Assembly: GCA_013368445.1 (NCBI GenBank)
Contig: JAACJO010000002.1
Coordinates: 2,604,001 to 2,668,000, forward strand
Source of the DNA: Leucocoprinus leucothites
Taxonomy: Eukaryota > Basidiomycota > Agaricomycetes > Agaricales > Agaricaceae
DNA length: 64,000 bases
Reading direction: 5' to 3'
Shown here: positions 23,280 through 35,999 of the stretch, piece after piece
Numbering within the stretch: position 1 is the first letter of the stretch
Layout: each line of letters starts with the position of its first letter
Program-made: the position numbers and the translations under genes
Notes under the pieces: generated by a model
What the model saw: only the letters and a program-made list of their open reading frames with translations
What the model was told of the DNA's origin: nothing
Database searches by the model: none

Positions 23280-24709
23280 ATGAAGGGCTGTTTGAAGCAG
23301 AGCTCGCGTGCACCGTCACCCACTGCGGACCACCCATCCCCGTCATCAGCTGCCAAGCATGTCGCTTTCGACCCGCATAGTCTTGAGCAGGTGTTTTTTG
23401 CAGACGAGTGGGATCGCACTCCTGCTGAGCCTGCACGCAATCTTTCTTACCAGTAGGTCACACGACAACTCATCGTAGAATCAATTACTTATTGTATTCC
23501 TCCAGAGACATACTCGAGCTCAAGGAGATTCAGCGCTCATTGCCCCGCGCTATCCAGCCAGCAGACCTGATCGGCAGCAGACCGGCTTCGCACTATCTCT
23601 CCAACGTCCCTATTGGTCTTCTCCCTCTCCTCCCAGAATCAGACAATACTCCTCCCCAACCTTCCTCCACCGTTGCATCCACACTTACCTTTTCCCAGAA
23701 CTCATGGCGCACTGTGCGAACCCCTGCACCATCAATACCGCACCCAGTTAAACAATCCTCCACATGGCATCCTCCCCATCTCTCACACTTGCCTCCCGCT
23801 CGTCCACCAATACATAGACCCAAAGGCCGTTTCGCCTTTTTGCCTCTGCTAGATTCACAACAAGGAGAGGAGCAGCCACAGAGCTCTACACCGACACCGA
23901 CACCCTCCGGATCTCGTTCGCGGACGCCATCACCACCTGCATCGCCACCACCTTCGGAACGTAGCTCATCCCCTGATTTTTTTGACGTGTCACACGACCC
24001 GCCTACCCCTTCACTTACCAATGCCTCAGTGGACAGTAGTCCACTTTCTAGAGCGTCGTCGTGTTCGCCTGAGCCCACCTTTTTACAGTTGCCGCCTTCG
24101 TGTGGCCATGGGCGATTCTGTGGTGTTAAGAGCAACACTGCTGTTCCAAAGCTTGGAACGCCACTGGCAGATGATCGATTGGGATCATCTGAGAGTTGGA
24201 TGAACATGAGAGATACACATGATTATAGACGTCCTGGGTTTGGTGCTGCCAGGTCCCCTGTTTCTTCCATCGTTACTGCTACTGCTGCTACTGCTGCTAC
24301 TGCTGCTGCACCATCGCAAGATATACCCCCTCCACCATCGACACCCACGAACAAGAAAGATAGTAGTGCCAAGCCGAAGAAGAAGAAGAATGTGATCGTC
24401 ATTAACGATATCGAGATCGAGTTGGACGATGATGGCCAAGACCAAGCAGACATAGAAGAAGAAAGTAGCACTCCCCCTGCCAAGGCTCCCTCAATACCCC
24501 ACATATCCTCACCAACGCCCACTAGACCTACATCCTCTCCCCCTCGTCTCCAACCCCAACAGCCAACTTCACCGACGATCAATGCACATACACCTATATT
24601 TTTCAAGCGCTCTATGCCAAACCAGGCAACTTCGTGCTCACCTCCGCGATCCTCGTCGAGTGCCACCGGAGGACAGCGCTCAAATCCTGTTTTGGTTCCT
24701 TCCGCTTGA
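23280..24709 (+). CDS. Proline/serine-rich protein of unknown function with conserved-looking N-terminus
   Basis: Two exons (23280-23452, 23506-24709) encode 458 residues. The N-terminal 100 residues look ordered and constrained: MKGCLK, KHVAFDPHSLEQVFFADEWD, RTPAEPARNLSYQ, DILELKEIQRSLPRA and YLSNVPIGLLPLLPES. I believe this block recurs in uncharacterised Agaricomycete proteins, but no function is known to me. The middle is a disordered Pro/Ser/Thr-rich linker with a CG-H-RFCG motif (PPSCGHGRFCG). Later comes a short Ala/Thr repeat (about 24270-24312, codons repeating ACT GCT GCT), a lysine cluster (KPKKKKN) and VIVINDIEIELDDD, an acidic patch. A regulator or scaffold in the nucleus is possible; this is inference. 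The intron join is exact and the gene looks intact. Confidence 0.85.
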
Positions 24710-27379
24710 ATGGGAACACCTTGGGGCTCGGGACCTGAGTGGCGTTTGTGTGTGGTGGTGGTGGTGGTCTTGGCATTTGCGCTCGTGTTTATATTCATTC
24801 CATCATTTCATTTATCTCTCATCGGCAGTCTCGTCCATCTACATGCGCATCTAGTCAGCTGACTTCCCTCCTCGCTCTCCTATGGCGTTTGGCTTTTTTC
24901 TTTGGAACTCTGGATTTCGCGGTCCCTGTTATACTCTCTTTTTTCGCCTCTCGGTTTTCTTCAGATGGCATCAGGCTCCGGCTGTTGAGCGGTTGCCGCG
25001 TGTGGATGGGAGAAGTCGGGTGGAAATGAACGTCGAAAAGATTTTGCTTGGGTTATTCACTCACAAGGTCATGCGTTGATTGCGGGTTTCGCGCCGCATT
25101 TCGACCCTTGCCCTGCCTGTTCAAATGTTCATTTCTGGTTGGCGGGGCCGTTGAGGGGTGGTTTTCATAGATGTCGTTATGGAAATTTCAATCTGGACTT
25201 TTTTTTCTTTTCTTCTCACTGTGTTTGGTGCATTTATCTCTACCCCTTTTTTCTTCTCATCCTCTTACCCTCCTATACTCGCCTAGTTCGTGTCGCCTTT
25301 TCGTTGCTGCTGTTGTTACTATCACTGCATATAGTTACCCCCCACCGTCTTTCCCCTACCCTCTTCCCTTCCTCGCCCCTTACATTTTGCCTACCTCTTT
25401 CCTTTTTCCCTCTCCTGGCTTCTCTTCATGTCAAATCATGTGCATTATTATAATCCATTATTATCTACTCACAATTCTTATCTTTTTTTTTTTTGATCAA
25501 TCCATCACACTGTCTCTCCCCCTCGCGCAATTGTTCATCAAGTTGTTAGGTTCTGAACTTGGTCCTATTATCTCTCGTCTCTACTTCATCGTCATTTTAC
25601 TTATACACGCATAAGTAAGGTATATACATTCTTGCCTGGTCGTGGTGTTGGCTTGAAAGAAAGAGTTTTTGTCGAGTGATTTTTGTATTACGTAGAGCTT
25701 TTTTCATAAATAAATAAATAAAAAAGGATTTGTTTCTGTTTGATGTTTTGTGCACTCGTTCTTAGTGTGAACGGGGCTAAGGCCTTGCGGCCGTATATAA
25801 ATGTGCACACCCTCCGATCCAAGGAACACAGGGCAGAAACTATATTAATTGATTGATCGTAGTAAACGGTGTTATTTAGAAGCGGTGCATAATAACTAGT
25901 TGGGGATCTTCTCACATAATTCCCAAGAATAATGCAGAGGATGTTGAAACGGGCTCTTTGGGGAAGAATTATGTACATCATAATGCTCATCATCTTCGGG
26001 ATCCTTCGAAGTTGCTAGTAAGCACCGATGAAAACTTGAAACCCTTTAGATAACGCCGGTTTCAGGAAGAGAGAAAATGACGAAAGGTCTTTCTCTAATT
26101 CTTTGATGTACATAGCCTTTGAAGCGACTTGGCAAAGGTACTCAGAATTGTTTAGCGGTGAATGGTAAGCGGTGGGGAGTCACTGTATATGGTATATGAG
26201 GTTATGTGATGTAATTATGGGTTCTTGCACAGCCGGACGGTGACTTCATTGGGATTCTGTGTATGTGTGTGTCATTCTTTAGAAGGAGGTGTGGTGGGCG
26301 GATCTGGATGTGGGGTTCGTCGGGAAGGTGGTATGGACCGGTTGTGAGTGCGGTTGTCGTTCGTATAAATTTATTGATTAGATATTACGTTCATCTTAGT
26401 GGTTTCCAGTATACTCAAAGTTAGGCCCAGGTTCTTGAGTGGCTCGTGGACTTGGAAAATTTGGTGTACCTGTCTGTATTTTGTTTTCTCGTTTTATTTA
26501 CTGCTTAATACAGGAATAGGGAGCAAAAAAAAATGACATCGTGCCTTCCAGTCAATTAAACATTTGAATGAGGGCTTAGTAGTAGGTATCATTCGAAGGT
26601 CTCCTTGTTTTCTTAACTTCTCCGAGTCGGATGTACGGGTATAATAAGAAGCAGTGGTTCCCTTTGAGGATTCAGGTATTTATTAACTGATGCTTGTAAG
26701 TCCGTAGTGACTGATTACGGATGACTTTACATGGTGATCAAGCTTCTTTAGGTGGTGGAACTCCAATTGGTACTGTGTAGAACGCCCTTGTGAGTGTGAA
26801 GTATGGTGTATCAATTGCTTCTATCATATCTGCTGAATCTGGGGGGTGACGCCGTGATTCTGCTTAAGAAATTGCGCTAACGTCCGATGACTTAGGCGTT
26901 GAGGTAGATTCGATTGTGAGGATCTCTAGCCCTCACGAGAAGGTTATTTGCAGTAGTAGTTGTTGCAGACCATTTGAATACGGCTATCAATGCCGTCGTG
27001 TATGTGACTCCGATTTTGTTGGCTCCTCTGCGAACTTCCCAACCGTCTGCGCATCCCTTCAGCGGGCTACAGCCCGTCAATGCGATAGAGGTTATGGAAG
27101 TATCAAGGATTATTTGAAAGGCCAATTCGGGGTGCAAGTGATGGGATCAACAATAACTGACACGATCAATCCACTTAACACATGCTTCTGACTCTTCCTA
27201 AATGCACTCTCGGTCCCTCCATCGTCCTTTCTAGCTGAAATTTGGAGCGCCATGGTAGGATCAGATTGTCCGTTCAAATACAGACATATGACTTCACGAC
27301 TTGATGCTCTCAAAGCCATAAAATGGCACTTGAGCTTGTATTTGAGAATGGATGCAGGATGAAAATAAGGGTGACGTTA
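24710..27379. other. Intergenic with a long polypyrimidine tract
   Basis: From about 25190 to 25500 the plus strand is dominated by C and T, with long open frames that are low complexity and not real proteins. No gene or RNA is seen between 25.6 and 27.3 kb. Confidence 0.4.
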
Positions 27380-27409
27380 TGGATGCTATGGTGCCAGTGT
27401 GTGTTTATC

Positions 27410-27905
27410 TTTCTTTTTCTGCTACCACAACGAAGTTATATCAATCAAGTTCTTACGAGCCTGCCTCATCATAGGGTTTTTAGTGTGTCAAGCCGCTTCT
27501 TACCCAAGCTACCACTCTTGCGTTCATGACTGGCCTCAGTTTCCTAGTCTCCACGCGCGCCGCTCCAGAGTTGATATTTCCGTCTCTTGGCTACATCTCT
27601 CTACTCTCCATATTCAAAATTCAACCTTCTCCTTCGGTCGAGGATGCGAGTTCATTGGAAGAACTAATACCAGCTCTCTGTAATATTCCCTTCTCCCTCA
27701 TGCCCATGCTCAGACTAGTGTTGCCGGATCCGAACTTACGCATCTTGTTTTGAATTGGTGGTGTGCGTGGATATCTATTGTTGAGGCGCTTATGTGTTGG
27801 AGACCGTTGCCTCAAGACACGGTGGCTCTGATGGAATGCGGGGTGGTGGCGTTTCCTTGATTGTATGCACTGCAGCCTGCCTATTGTCCTTCCTACAGGC
27901 AATCC
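27410..27905 (+). repeat. R block, copy 1 (most diverged)
   Basis: Diverged copy of an anonymous sequence that also occurs at 29150-29670, 36860-37110, 44050-44330 and 52680-52930. Shared text includes the start CTGCTACCACAACG, CATTGGAAGAAC (with 29.4 kb), CATCTTGTTT..ATTGGT and the T/GGATAT..TTGTTGA element. It has no open frame and marks the left limit of the duplication block. Confidence 0.5.
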
Positions 27906-28379
27906 ATACTATCTGTCCTGTACGCCGCACCACATGATGTTTTCACAAGATCAGTAAAAACCTTTACTCTTCGAACAGCGCGGGATAAATCTAATGTTCT
28001 ACCTCGGTTTTCCGCGCAAGATCTCCTGGGTGCTAACTCGAGGTTTCATCTTTTATTGTATAGGGTGCGCCAGCGGTCTCAAGATATCCTCGCTTTGCTC
28101 TGGCGTCGACCACACCTCTCGTATCCGACGGCTATCTAACTAGGCAGCTCAAGGTACGGGCCCGTCGTTTCTATCGCCGTATCTTTTCTCCAACTCCCGA
28201 GAGTTTGATTACCTACACGCCACTCGTTATCACCGTACACCCTCCTTTAGTACGAGCTCTCGTCACCTCTGCCAATCACACGCCCTTCCCACTCCAAGAT
28301 GCAGTAGGTGTGGGCGCTCTCTGTTTCATAGGAGCTCGGTCGTGAGCTTCTCTAGAGGAACGAACATCGTTATGGTGAG

Positions 28380-28885
28380 AAGTGTGAATATGGATACGAT
28401 ATGGGTGATATAATGAGCACATACGAAACGATGATTTCCCCCTCGAGGATTTCATGGAGGAGGAACTTCGGAGTGACTAGTTGCACCGTACACTGATTCT
28501 CTGGTTCGAGCTTTCGTTCTTCAGTAGTATACAAACGTGCAACTGACCATGCTTTCTTACGCTTTGTTTCTATCCATTCATCAGACGCGCAAGGCTTCAA
28601 AAGCTTCAACTCTTCCCTGTCCTAGGCTCTCTTTGGACCGGGAATACGGACTTCTCATTGATATCATAGTCCCCCTGCATCAACAATAATAAGTCATAAA
28701 CATGTGCTGGGATACTGGTTGGCGAGGAAATGCGATTCCATGGTTAACATTGGTCAAGCACACACTCAACAGCTACCCTTCAATGTTGTAACCACTATGA
28801 TGCCTTTTTTCTGTTTTGAGTGGCGACCAACCGCCTTACACCGCAAAGGATTGGCTCCGGAGTAAAGTAAGGCCCTCAGAGGGAT
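28380..28885 (+). repeat. Scrap of the gene X intron and NACHT leader region (unit A)
   Basis: About 28490-28620 matches 45190-45300, sharing CTTTCGCTCTT-like text, CCATTCATCAGA and AAAGCTTCAAC. About 28650-28880 matches the leader upstream of the two other NACHT genes, including ACTGCCTTACACC-like text and AAAGGATTGGCTCC. Frame and start codon are lost. It shows that a further NACHT unit once stood here. Confidence 0.55.
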
Positions 28886-28964
28886 GTAGTAGATACAAAC
28901 GATACACAGAGCTTGCGTGTCAGGGAGAAGGAGAGTGGCTGTAACACGGTGATTCCCAGTTAGC

Positions 28965-29110
28965 GAGTGTTGGTGCGTTTGCTGGAACGGTTTGAAGGTG
29001 CGTATATGGTGATTTAAATCTCGATATATGTATGCTGGTATTAATTTCACCTGAAGATCGTATCGTTTGTTTCGCATCCCTGAAGACGGAGCAATATAGG
29101 TCTTAGATGT
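28965..29110 (+). repeat. Scrap of VPS9 gene tail (unit A)
   Basis: GCGAGTGTTGGTGCGTTTGC and the following intron-like text match the VPS9 fragment at about 40125-40170. The segment with TTCACCTGAAGATCG and TTTGTTTCGC then matches the VPS9 scrap at 43960-44010. No coding capacity remains. Confidence 0.5.
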
Positions 29111-29149
29111 TTGTACAGGGTGGTAGAGATGCTGATTCACCGCCGCAGC

Positions 29150-29670
29150 AATAAGCAACTAACCTACACCTGACGAGCCCACATCATCCCAGGTAATCAA
29201 CGCTGTCAGTACGTTGAGCCGCTTCATAATCCAAATGCCCACTCTTGACTTTGTGACTCGCCTAACTTTCGACCCTTCATTGGTGCTAATGCCCACCGCA
29301 CTTCGACATTCCCTAGCCACATTTCTCTACCCTCCTTGTTTGAAACCCAGCCTTCTCCTTACATTGAGCATGTGAGCTCATTGGAAGAACCAAGCATCTG
29401 TTGTGTACAACGCTCCTCCCATGTTCATGTTCACGTCCACCATCACGGGGTCCGAACTTGCACATCTTGTTTCAGATTGGCTGTATGCGTAGATATTTCT
29501 TCTCTTGTCGAAGCGCTCGCGTAAGGGTGATAGTGTCGCTAGGACATGGAGGGTCGTACTACTGGTCTCCTTGATTCTCTGTGTTGCAGCTTCTGTATCG
29601 TCCTCCCCGTAGAGGAGTGGGCTGACTGCACAAAATGCACACATACAAATATTGACTCGACGGGTATCTC
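29150..29670 (+). repeat. R block, copy 2
   Basis: Matches copy 1 over CTCTACCCTCC, CCAGCCTTCTCCTT-like text and GCTCATTGGAAGAACC. It matches later copies over CATCTTGTTTC, ATGCGTAGATAT, GCAGCTTCTGTATCG and the ATATTGACTCGAC stretch. No gene is seen. Confidence 0.55.
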
Positions 29671-30370
29671 GCCGAAACGCCGGCCGTTAAGCGATTGAGC
29701 TCCCACAGCAGGGGGCCCTTATTGTGCACGCGCGCCTCCTCATAAACAATGCCAGGCAAGCACTTACTGCTCGATTATTTTTCACTGTCCCGTGTATATT
29801 CATTGAGTGCGATAGAGTATGATGAACTCCGATGAACTATGGGATTTCTGACGTTTTATCCCATTTATCAGGTCCAATCAAAAATTTGGCTTCTCCTGGT
29901 ATTATTTCCAAAAATGGGCAACAAATCAATTCTGTATGATCTGCAGACGCACAGCCTATCCTCAACGTTTGCCCTTTTCCCTCACCACGCTCTGTTATGG
30001 TATGTGTTTCGCCTCGTCCATGCAATGGAAACCCCACCAATAATGCAAAGAATAAGCACCGTAGGAGTCCAAGTATTAACGAAGCCCAAACCACGCCCTC
30101 CAAGCGGCCCAAGCGGATTGAACTAGGAAGCTGTGGTACTTCCCCCACTGCTAGCTCGAGTGCGTCCTCCCTGAGCCATTCTCTCCTCCATTAAAAAGCG
30201 CCCACCCTTACTGTTTGAGACAGCACCTCAGCATGACCAGGACCGTTCTCGTTCTCATCCGTTGAACAGTGCAATCACCTCCGGAAGCGAATTACAGGAT
30301 TCTCGGGGAGAACATCGTGCGTAATGCTTATGATTGCCCCACCATACACTGAAACAAAGTCTGATATTAG
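29671..30370 (+). other. Possible 5' exons of NACHT-WD40 copy 1
   Basis: Between about 30000 and 30330 the plus strand carries coding-like text. HRRSPSINEAQTTPSKRPKR is followed by SGSELQDSRGEH, which ends at a GTGCGT donor in the right phase for the exon at 30371. The second piece aligns with the start MTATSHIQDTGNKD of the intact copy, but the Met codon is ATC here. A true start was not found. Confidence 0.35.
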
Positions 30371-33300
30371 AAGATTTGCCTAGTTTTTTCTCAAATGCAA
30401 GCGGTTTCCAGATCATTAACTCAGCTATTATTGGAAGTGTCGTTCAGTATCCCGATGCAGCGACGCTGCCCTTTCCCGACTCTTATGGTGACTCCTGTGG
30501 TCTTTGTCCTCGAACTTTTGCATTTACATCATGATAACAGATGGACGAAAGCTGAAGAAGGCACTCGTTGAAGGTCTCGAGTTTGTCCCTCTGGCGAAGG
30601 AGTGCATGGCAGATACCCGTGTTGGGATTTTATCCGACATCGACACCAGGATTCGCGACAACGAGGATAGCAATCTCATATGGGTCAAGGGCTTCCCTGG
30701 TGTTGGGAAGTCTGCCCTAGCATCCACGATCGTATCCCGGTTACGTGAGCGGGGTGAACTCCTGTCATATTTCGTATTCGACCGTGCCAAACCGACCATC
30801 ACGACTACGAGAGCCCTCTGGCGCTGCGTCGCTTGGGATCTTGCCTGTTTATATCCAGCTGTGAGACCAATTTTACTCAAACGCATTGATGACAAAACCC
30901 TCGAGGTTAACACTCCTAACATTGGCTCCCTTTTCACAACCCTCGTCGTCGAGCCATTGTCGGACCTGGCATGGGCGCGTCGAGCGACGTTCAGTCTCAT
31001 CAACCTGTGGTGGTCGTCATCGACGCCGCTGATGAATGTGGTGGTCTCGAGGGACCTCGTTCAGATGACCGTAAGGCTTTGTTGAAGACGCTTATACAAT
31101 GGCACTCGGAGCTCCCTAAGAACTTCAAGCTAGTTGTTACCAGCAGGGAGGAAGACGACATCAAGCGACGTATTTCACTCATCAGCGCCCACATCCACAT
31201 CTCCATCGCCATCAATGAAGCTTCCAGCGATGTCCGCAAGTATCTTGAGGACCGTCTCGGGGATATTGCAGACGCATACACTGAACTGCCTGTGGGCTGG
31301 GTTCGTCAGACAGCCGACCGTCTGGCCAAACGAGCGGCAGGTGTGTTCATTTGGGCCACAACTATTGCGAACTTCATCGAGGCTGGTGAGCCCCAGTCGC
31401 GGCTCGAGGACATTGACGCTGGGCTTGGGTTAGGCGGCGAAGAAGGATCGCTGTACGCTCTATATGCAACTGTCCTCAGGATTTCGTTCAAGAACGCTCA
31501 TAGAAAAGAGAAGGAGGCATTCAAGACCGTTGTTGGTGCAATGATCTTTGCCCAACGGCCGTTCCACGACTCCGAATTCGCCGCAATTAGTCCCGTGGTG
31601 ACTGGCTCGATGCTGGAATACATCTGTAACGGCCTGCGGTCCGTCATTGATCAGGGAGCTACCCTCCGGTTCATCCACCAATCGTTTGTCGATTTCCTGC
31701 TCTCTCCGGAGTGCCCCGACGAGTTCGCCATCAAGGAACCTGAACAGCAACGCCAGCTCTCTATGCTATGCCTGACCACTATGTCGAAACAGTTACGCTT
31801 CAACATCTGTGGACTCGAGACCTCGAGTTTGAAGAACGTGGATGTGCCTGATATTGAGACAAAGGTTCAAACTGGCATTCCACCACTCCTCTCATATTCA
31901 TGCTGTTTCGTGGCCGATCATCTTCGCCGCACTGTATTCGATGAGCACCTGATGGACGCCGTGAGGGTGGTGTTCAAGGAGAAGCTGCTATACTGGCTCG
32001 AGGCGATGAGCCTGCTGAAGGAAATGAACCGGGCGGTGCCGATTCTGAGAGCGATCCTTGACTGTATTATCGTGTGTATTCTGTTCGTTTACTTTCATTG
32101 CACTTCTGACCTTCGTTCTATAGACGAAGGACGGAGACCTCATCGAGTTTGTTCACGATGCCCTCCGATTTGTTGCGGCATTCACCATCCCCATCATACA
32201 AAGTGCCCCACACATCTACCTCTCTGCCCTCCCCTTTGCTCCCGAGCAATCGTTGGTTGCCAAATATTTCCTCCCCAGATTCCCTCGGCTCCTCGCACTT
32301 GATACAGGCAAGCCTAGTCACTGGTCGTCGTGTGTTTTTGTTTCAGAACACCATCGACGGGCCGTTACTGCCATCACACTTTCTCCAGATGAGAAGATAT
32401 TTGTATCTGGGGATAGAGATGGAACGATATGCATCTGGGACTTTGAAACAGGAATCTTAATCTCGGGTCCATTTATTCGGCCCGTTCAGGGTGGATCCGA
32501 CGGCATATCCAGCCTTGACTTCAGTCCTGGTGGGAAGCACGTTGTGGCCACGTATGGAGGCACACAGGCAGTGGTCTGGGATGTTGAAAGTGGCGAGGAA
32601 CACCTCCGTTTCGGACGGTCTTGGGAAAGATCTGGTTCTGCTCCTGAGGAGTCCGAGAATATTGTATCTGCCGTTTATTCCAAGGATGGCAATATGATTG
32701 TCTCTATCTCGAAATCCTGTATCTCACATGATGACTCAACCCACGACTGCGATCAGGATTGTTTTTGTCGTATCCGGCATTGGGATGCAAGTTCTGGCAC
32801 CCTAGTGCACATCCTGCTTGATATCCCCAGACCAAATGATGCTTATTTCTTGTCACCGGGTGCACACTTCCTCGCTGTACTGAGAGGCGTCCTTCAAGAT
32901 TCATTGAGAGTATGGGATTTAACGGCAAGACCCCCTAGATGTGTGATTGAGCTGGATAGCATTCATGTGTTTCCTTCATTGTCTCCCTTGGCGTTCTCTC
33001 GAGATGGAAATTCCTTCCTGTTCGTGGATCGCACCACAGAAGATGTCTGTATGGCATACATCTGGAGGATGGATAGTTGTACTCTGGTTGGGCCAGCCCT
33101 TGCACTAGGCCCTTACAACACAATGTCCTATTATGTTTTATATTCATATGGCAATGATGGCCTGGCTATTGGAGTTCACAACTGTAAATTGACGCAGGTC
33201 TTTGATGCTGCCATGGGTAATGAAGTTTACCATGGCAAGGAACCTACCAATGTATCTTCCGACTTTCCGTTGTGCAGCAGCAGAAGAGTTCTGCTAGGGT

Positions 33301-34693
33301 ATCATGATGGGACCATCAGAATGTGGGATTATCCGTGCCATATGGAGGCTTTACCTCCAATTGATTCCACCACTGATGACCCCCGAAGTCCCTGCGTCCC
33401 GCAGTTGTGCCAGTATTTTCGCCTTGTGGGAAAGCACTGGTGGTGAGCTATGAAGATGAGATCAAGCTTTGGAGCACAACCACCGGGAAAGTTATAAACC
33501 TCGACCACCCTATCCAGACCAAGCACCACACGGTTGCCTTCTCTGGTGATGGCAGATATATAGCATCCCTCACAATACGGGATCAAGATTGCAATGAACT
33601 TCCTGTGATTAACATATGGGATGCAAACACGGGGCTGCACCACCGTCGTCTAGTCATAGCTCTGGGGCACAAAGAAAAGAACATCCTGTGCTCCTTTTCA
33701 CTGAACTTCACGCTCTGCTCTCGGGCAGGTGATAATAAGCTGGTTATGACTAGCGCCTCGGGGTGTTTTCGTAATGAGTGGGAGTCTGTGGTGCGTGTCT
33801 GGGGGGATGATATGCCCGATCAACCACATGCTACGGTGGCTCTATCATATCCAAAGAGTTTCACCGCTGGACGGTCAACTCTTTTACTTTCACCGGATGC
33901 TTTGACTGCTCTTATAGTTGAGCGTATTTCCACGGTCACTATCTTTCATTGCCGATACCGAAGCTCCGTAGAAGAACAGTTCACTCCTCATACCCTGTTC
34001 AGCGCAGCTGCTTTAGGCACAAAGATTTGTGGGAGCACAGGATGGGCGGTGTTCTCCCCAAGTGGCCACCTCTTCGCGTCAGTTTCTGAAAACGTGGAGG
34101 TACCACTTCAAGTCCGAGTGTGGGAAACGAAAACATGGACGGAGGTTGCAGGGCCTTTTGAAACAGGCGAAATTGCGGAATGGAAATCCCGATCCGACAC
34201 TGATTATATGTTGATATTACTATCGATTTCATCTGATGATCATTTTATTCACTTCGTATCTCCGCAAGACCGTGCACTATGGATTTGGGATATTCGCACT
34301 GGGTGTTTGGTCACTGGACCCTGGCGTGGATATGATCTGAGGCAAGCAGGGAACATTATCATTTCGCCAGATGGAGAGAAACTGGCATCCATATTTTACG
34401 ATGCGTCCAAGACAGTCAGGCTTTGGGATATTCGTGGTCTTGATAGCGAGAAGGTGCAGGAACAGGTCAAGGGTAGTGGATGTTTTGGAGATCAAACCCC
34501 CATTGAAGACGGATGGGTTAAGGAAGAAGGTAGCGACTCATTGCTCTTTTGGGTTCCCTTTGAGCACAGGAAAAAACTGTGGCGGCCGAGGCATATTGCT
34601 ATCATAGGAATGACACCGACCAAGTTGGATTTCAGCAAATTCAAATACGGGAAGGAATGGGAAGAGTGCGTTGACAAAGAGTACGCGACGTAA
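30371..34693 (+). pseudogene. NACHT-WD40 NLR, copy 1, two -1 frameshifts
   Basis: STAND-type receptor like fungal HET-E/NWD proteins. The order is an N-terminal motif (SGFQIINSAIIGSVV), an NTPase-linker region (FVPLAKECMADTRVGILSDI), Walker A GFPGVGKSA, Walker B VVVVIDAADE, sensor TSREE, then an intron at about 32070-32123 and a C-terminal WD40 region. Compared with the intact copy at 46084-50505, one base is missing at about 30966-30975, between Walker A and Walker B. A second base is missing in a C run at 33380-33384 (five C against six at 49191-49196), within the WD40 region. The last codons also differ: it ends YAT at 34693, while the other copy continues six residues. No ATG is seen for the exon that aligns with the other copy's start. 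So it is probably dead, unless the C-run difference is a sequencing error. Confidence 0.85.
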
Positions 34694-35990
34694 ACGCAGG
34701 TTGATCGGATCGTTTTTTTTTTTACTTATAGTCTTTGTCGAAATGAACAATTCATGATTGCTACGCGATTAATAATACATACTCGGTGACTCTCGCATCC
34801 GGGAGATTTAGGACAAAGGTTTAGTCTCCATGAATTGCGGGCGAAGTAGGTGATCCACCGAAATTATCAATGCAGACGTCGATACCCATTAGAGTAGTCA
34901 TAACACTTAGTTTGCATGTAAATGTAGGAACACAAAAGATGAGAGACATATAGCAATCGACGTAGCAAATTGACCATATTTGGGCGTTGTGGTCGGAGTT
35001 CAGTAGATCAAAAGGTTGACCGACGGATTTATTCCTGGCACCAGACCATCACCATACTACTACACTACATACTCGAGTACATGTCCCTGAGCACACATTT
35101 GCTCTGCACTGATGTCGAGTCTAAGAGATAGGGAACGAGACTTCCTGGTGAAATACATTCGGTGGATCTTCGGCTGTTGGTCCAATAAACTACTATCGTC
35201 AAGAAATCACTGGTACGTTCTTCTAACCGTGGACTCCTCGCACAGAAATACAAGTCCTAATATAAGCTCCAGTCAAATAGCCGTACCTCCAGCTAAACCA
35301 GCTAAACCATTCACCCGACCTCCATCGCTGCAGCATCAACCTGTTGATGGAGGTGATGCTACGAGTAAGCTGATTCGATGGACACAAAGGCTGTAGCTCA
35401 GACCGTTGGATTGTATACGGTGAGTGAGGGAATGAGTGTTGGATGTGCGACTTCGGAGAGGATTGTGAGTGAGAGTGAGTGAGACTGGGGAGATGTGTGC
35501 AGAACTCTGGGGTGTGATATTTACGGGGAAGGCGTGTGTTTTCGTTGCTCGAGTAGATCATAGATGTTGAGAGTGTACTGTAGGCAATGGTACTGTTGCC
35601 TGTGGGGCCATTCTTGTCGGGGGACACTCCTATGCCCGAGATTTTATAAAGATCATATTGCGTTTTGCGATGCTAGCTCGTCTTCGAGCTCGAAATCTAC
35701 GCCGGTAGTAGCACTTTCAGATCTACGGGGACAATACACAAGTCAGCATCATCCTAGCTTCTAATTCATCGAACTTACTGGCACGAAATCGAACAAGAAC
35801 ACAATAACATTCTCTTCAGCTTTACACACCCCTCCTCGCCTCTCTTTGACGCTCGAGATGCAACCACTCACAACTCATCTCTCCAAAACCTTCCTCCTTT
35901 CCCTGCATCCAACTCCCTCCACACGGGCTTTCCGTCGTTCACAATCATAACCTCTCAAACTATTCTTCCTCTCCCACCAAAACCTCCAGC
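34694..35990 (+). repeat. Duplicated spacer downstream of NACHT-WD40 copy 1
   Basis: Collinear and highly similar to 50506-51840. Matching stretches include the block with AAATACAAGTCCTA and CCTCCAGCTAAACCAGCTAA, and the block around TTGCGTTTTGCGATGCTAGC. It holds short coding-like text such as IAVPPAKPAKPFTRPPS followed by splice-like GT sites, possibly decayed exons of the VPS9 gene's 5' half. No intact frame. Confidence 0.6.
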
Positions 35991-35999
35991 ACTACTCAC

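Noticed and set aside
23593..24798. Long minus-strand open frames opposite the proline/serine-rich gene
   Set aside because: Shadows of the plus-strand gene, whose exon join and conserved-looking N-terminus are convincing.
25171..25614. 147-codon plus-strand open frame rich in Leu, Phe and Ser that looks like a membrane protein
   Set aside because: It is the translation of a polypyrimidine tract; C/T-rich DNA always reads as hydrophobic residues. No splice-consistent or family support.
26892..27191. Cysteine-containing frame that briefly suggested a hydrophobin
   Set aside because: The eight-cysteine spacing of hydrophobins is absent and there is no signal peptide.
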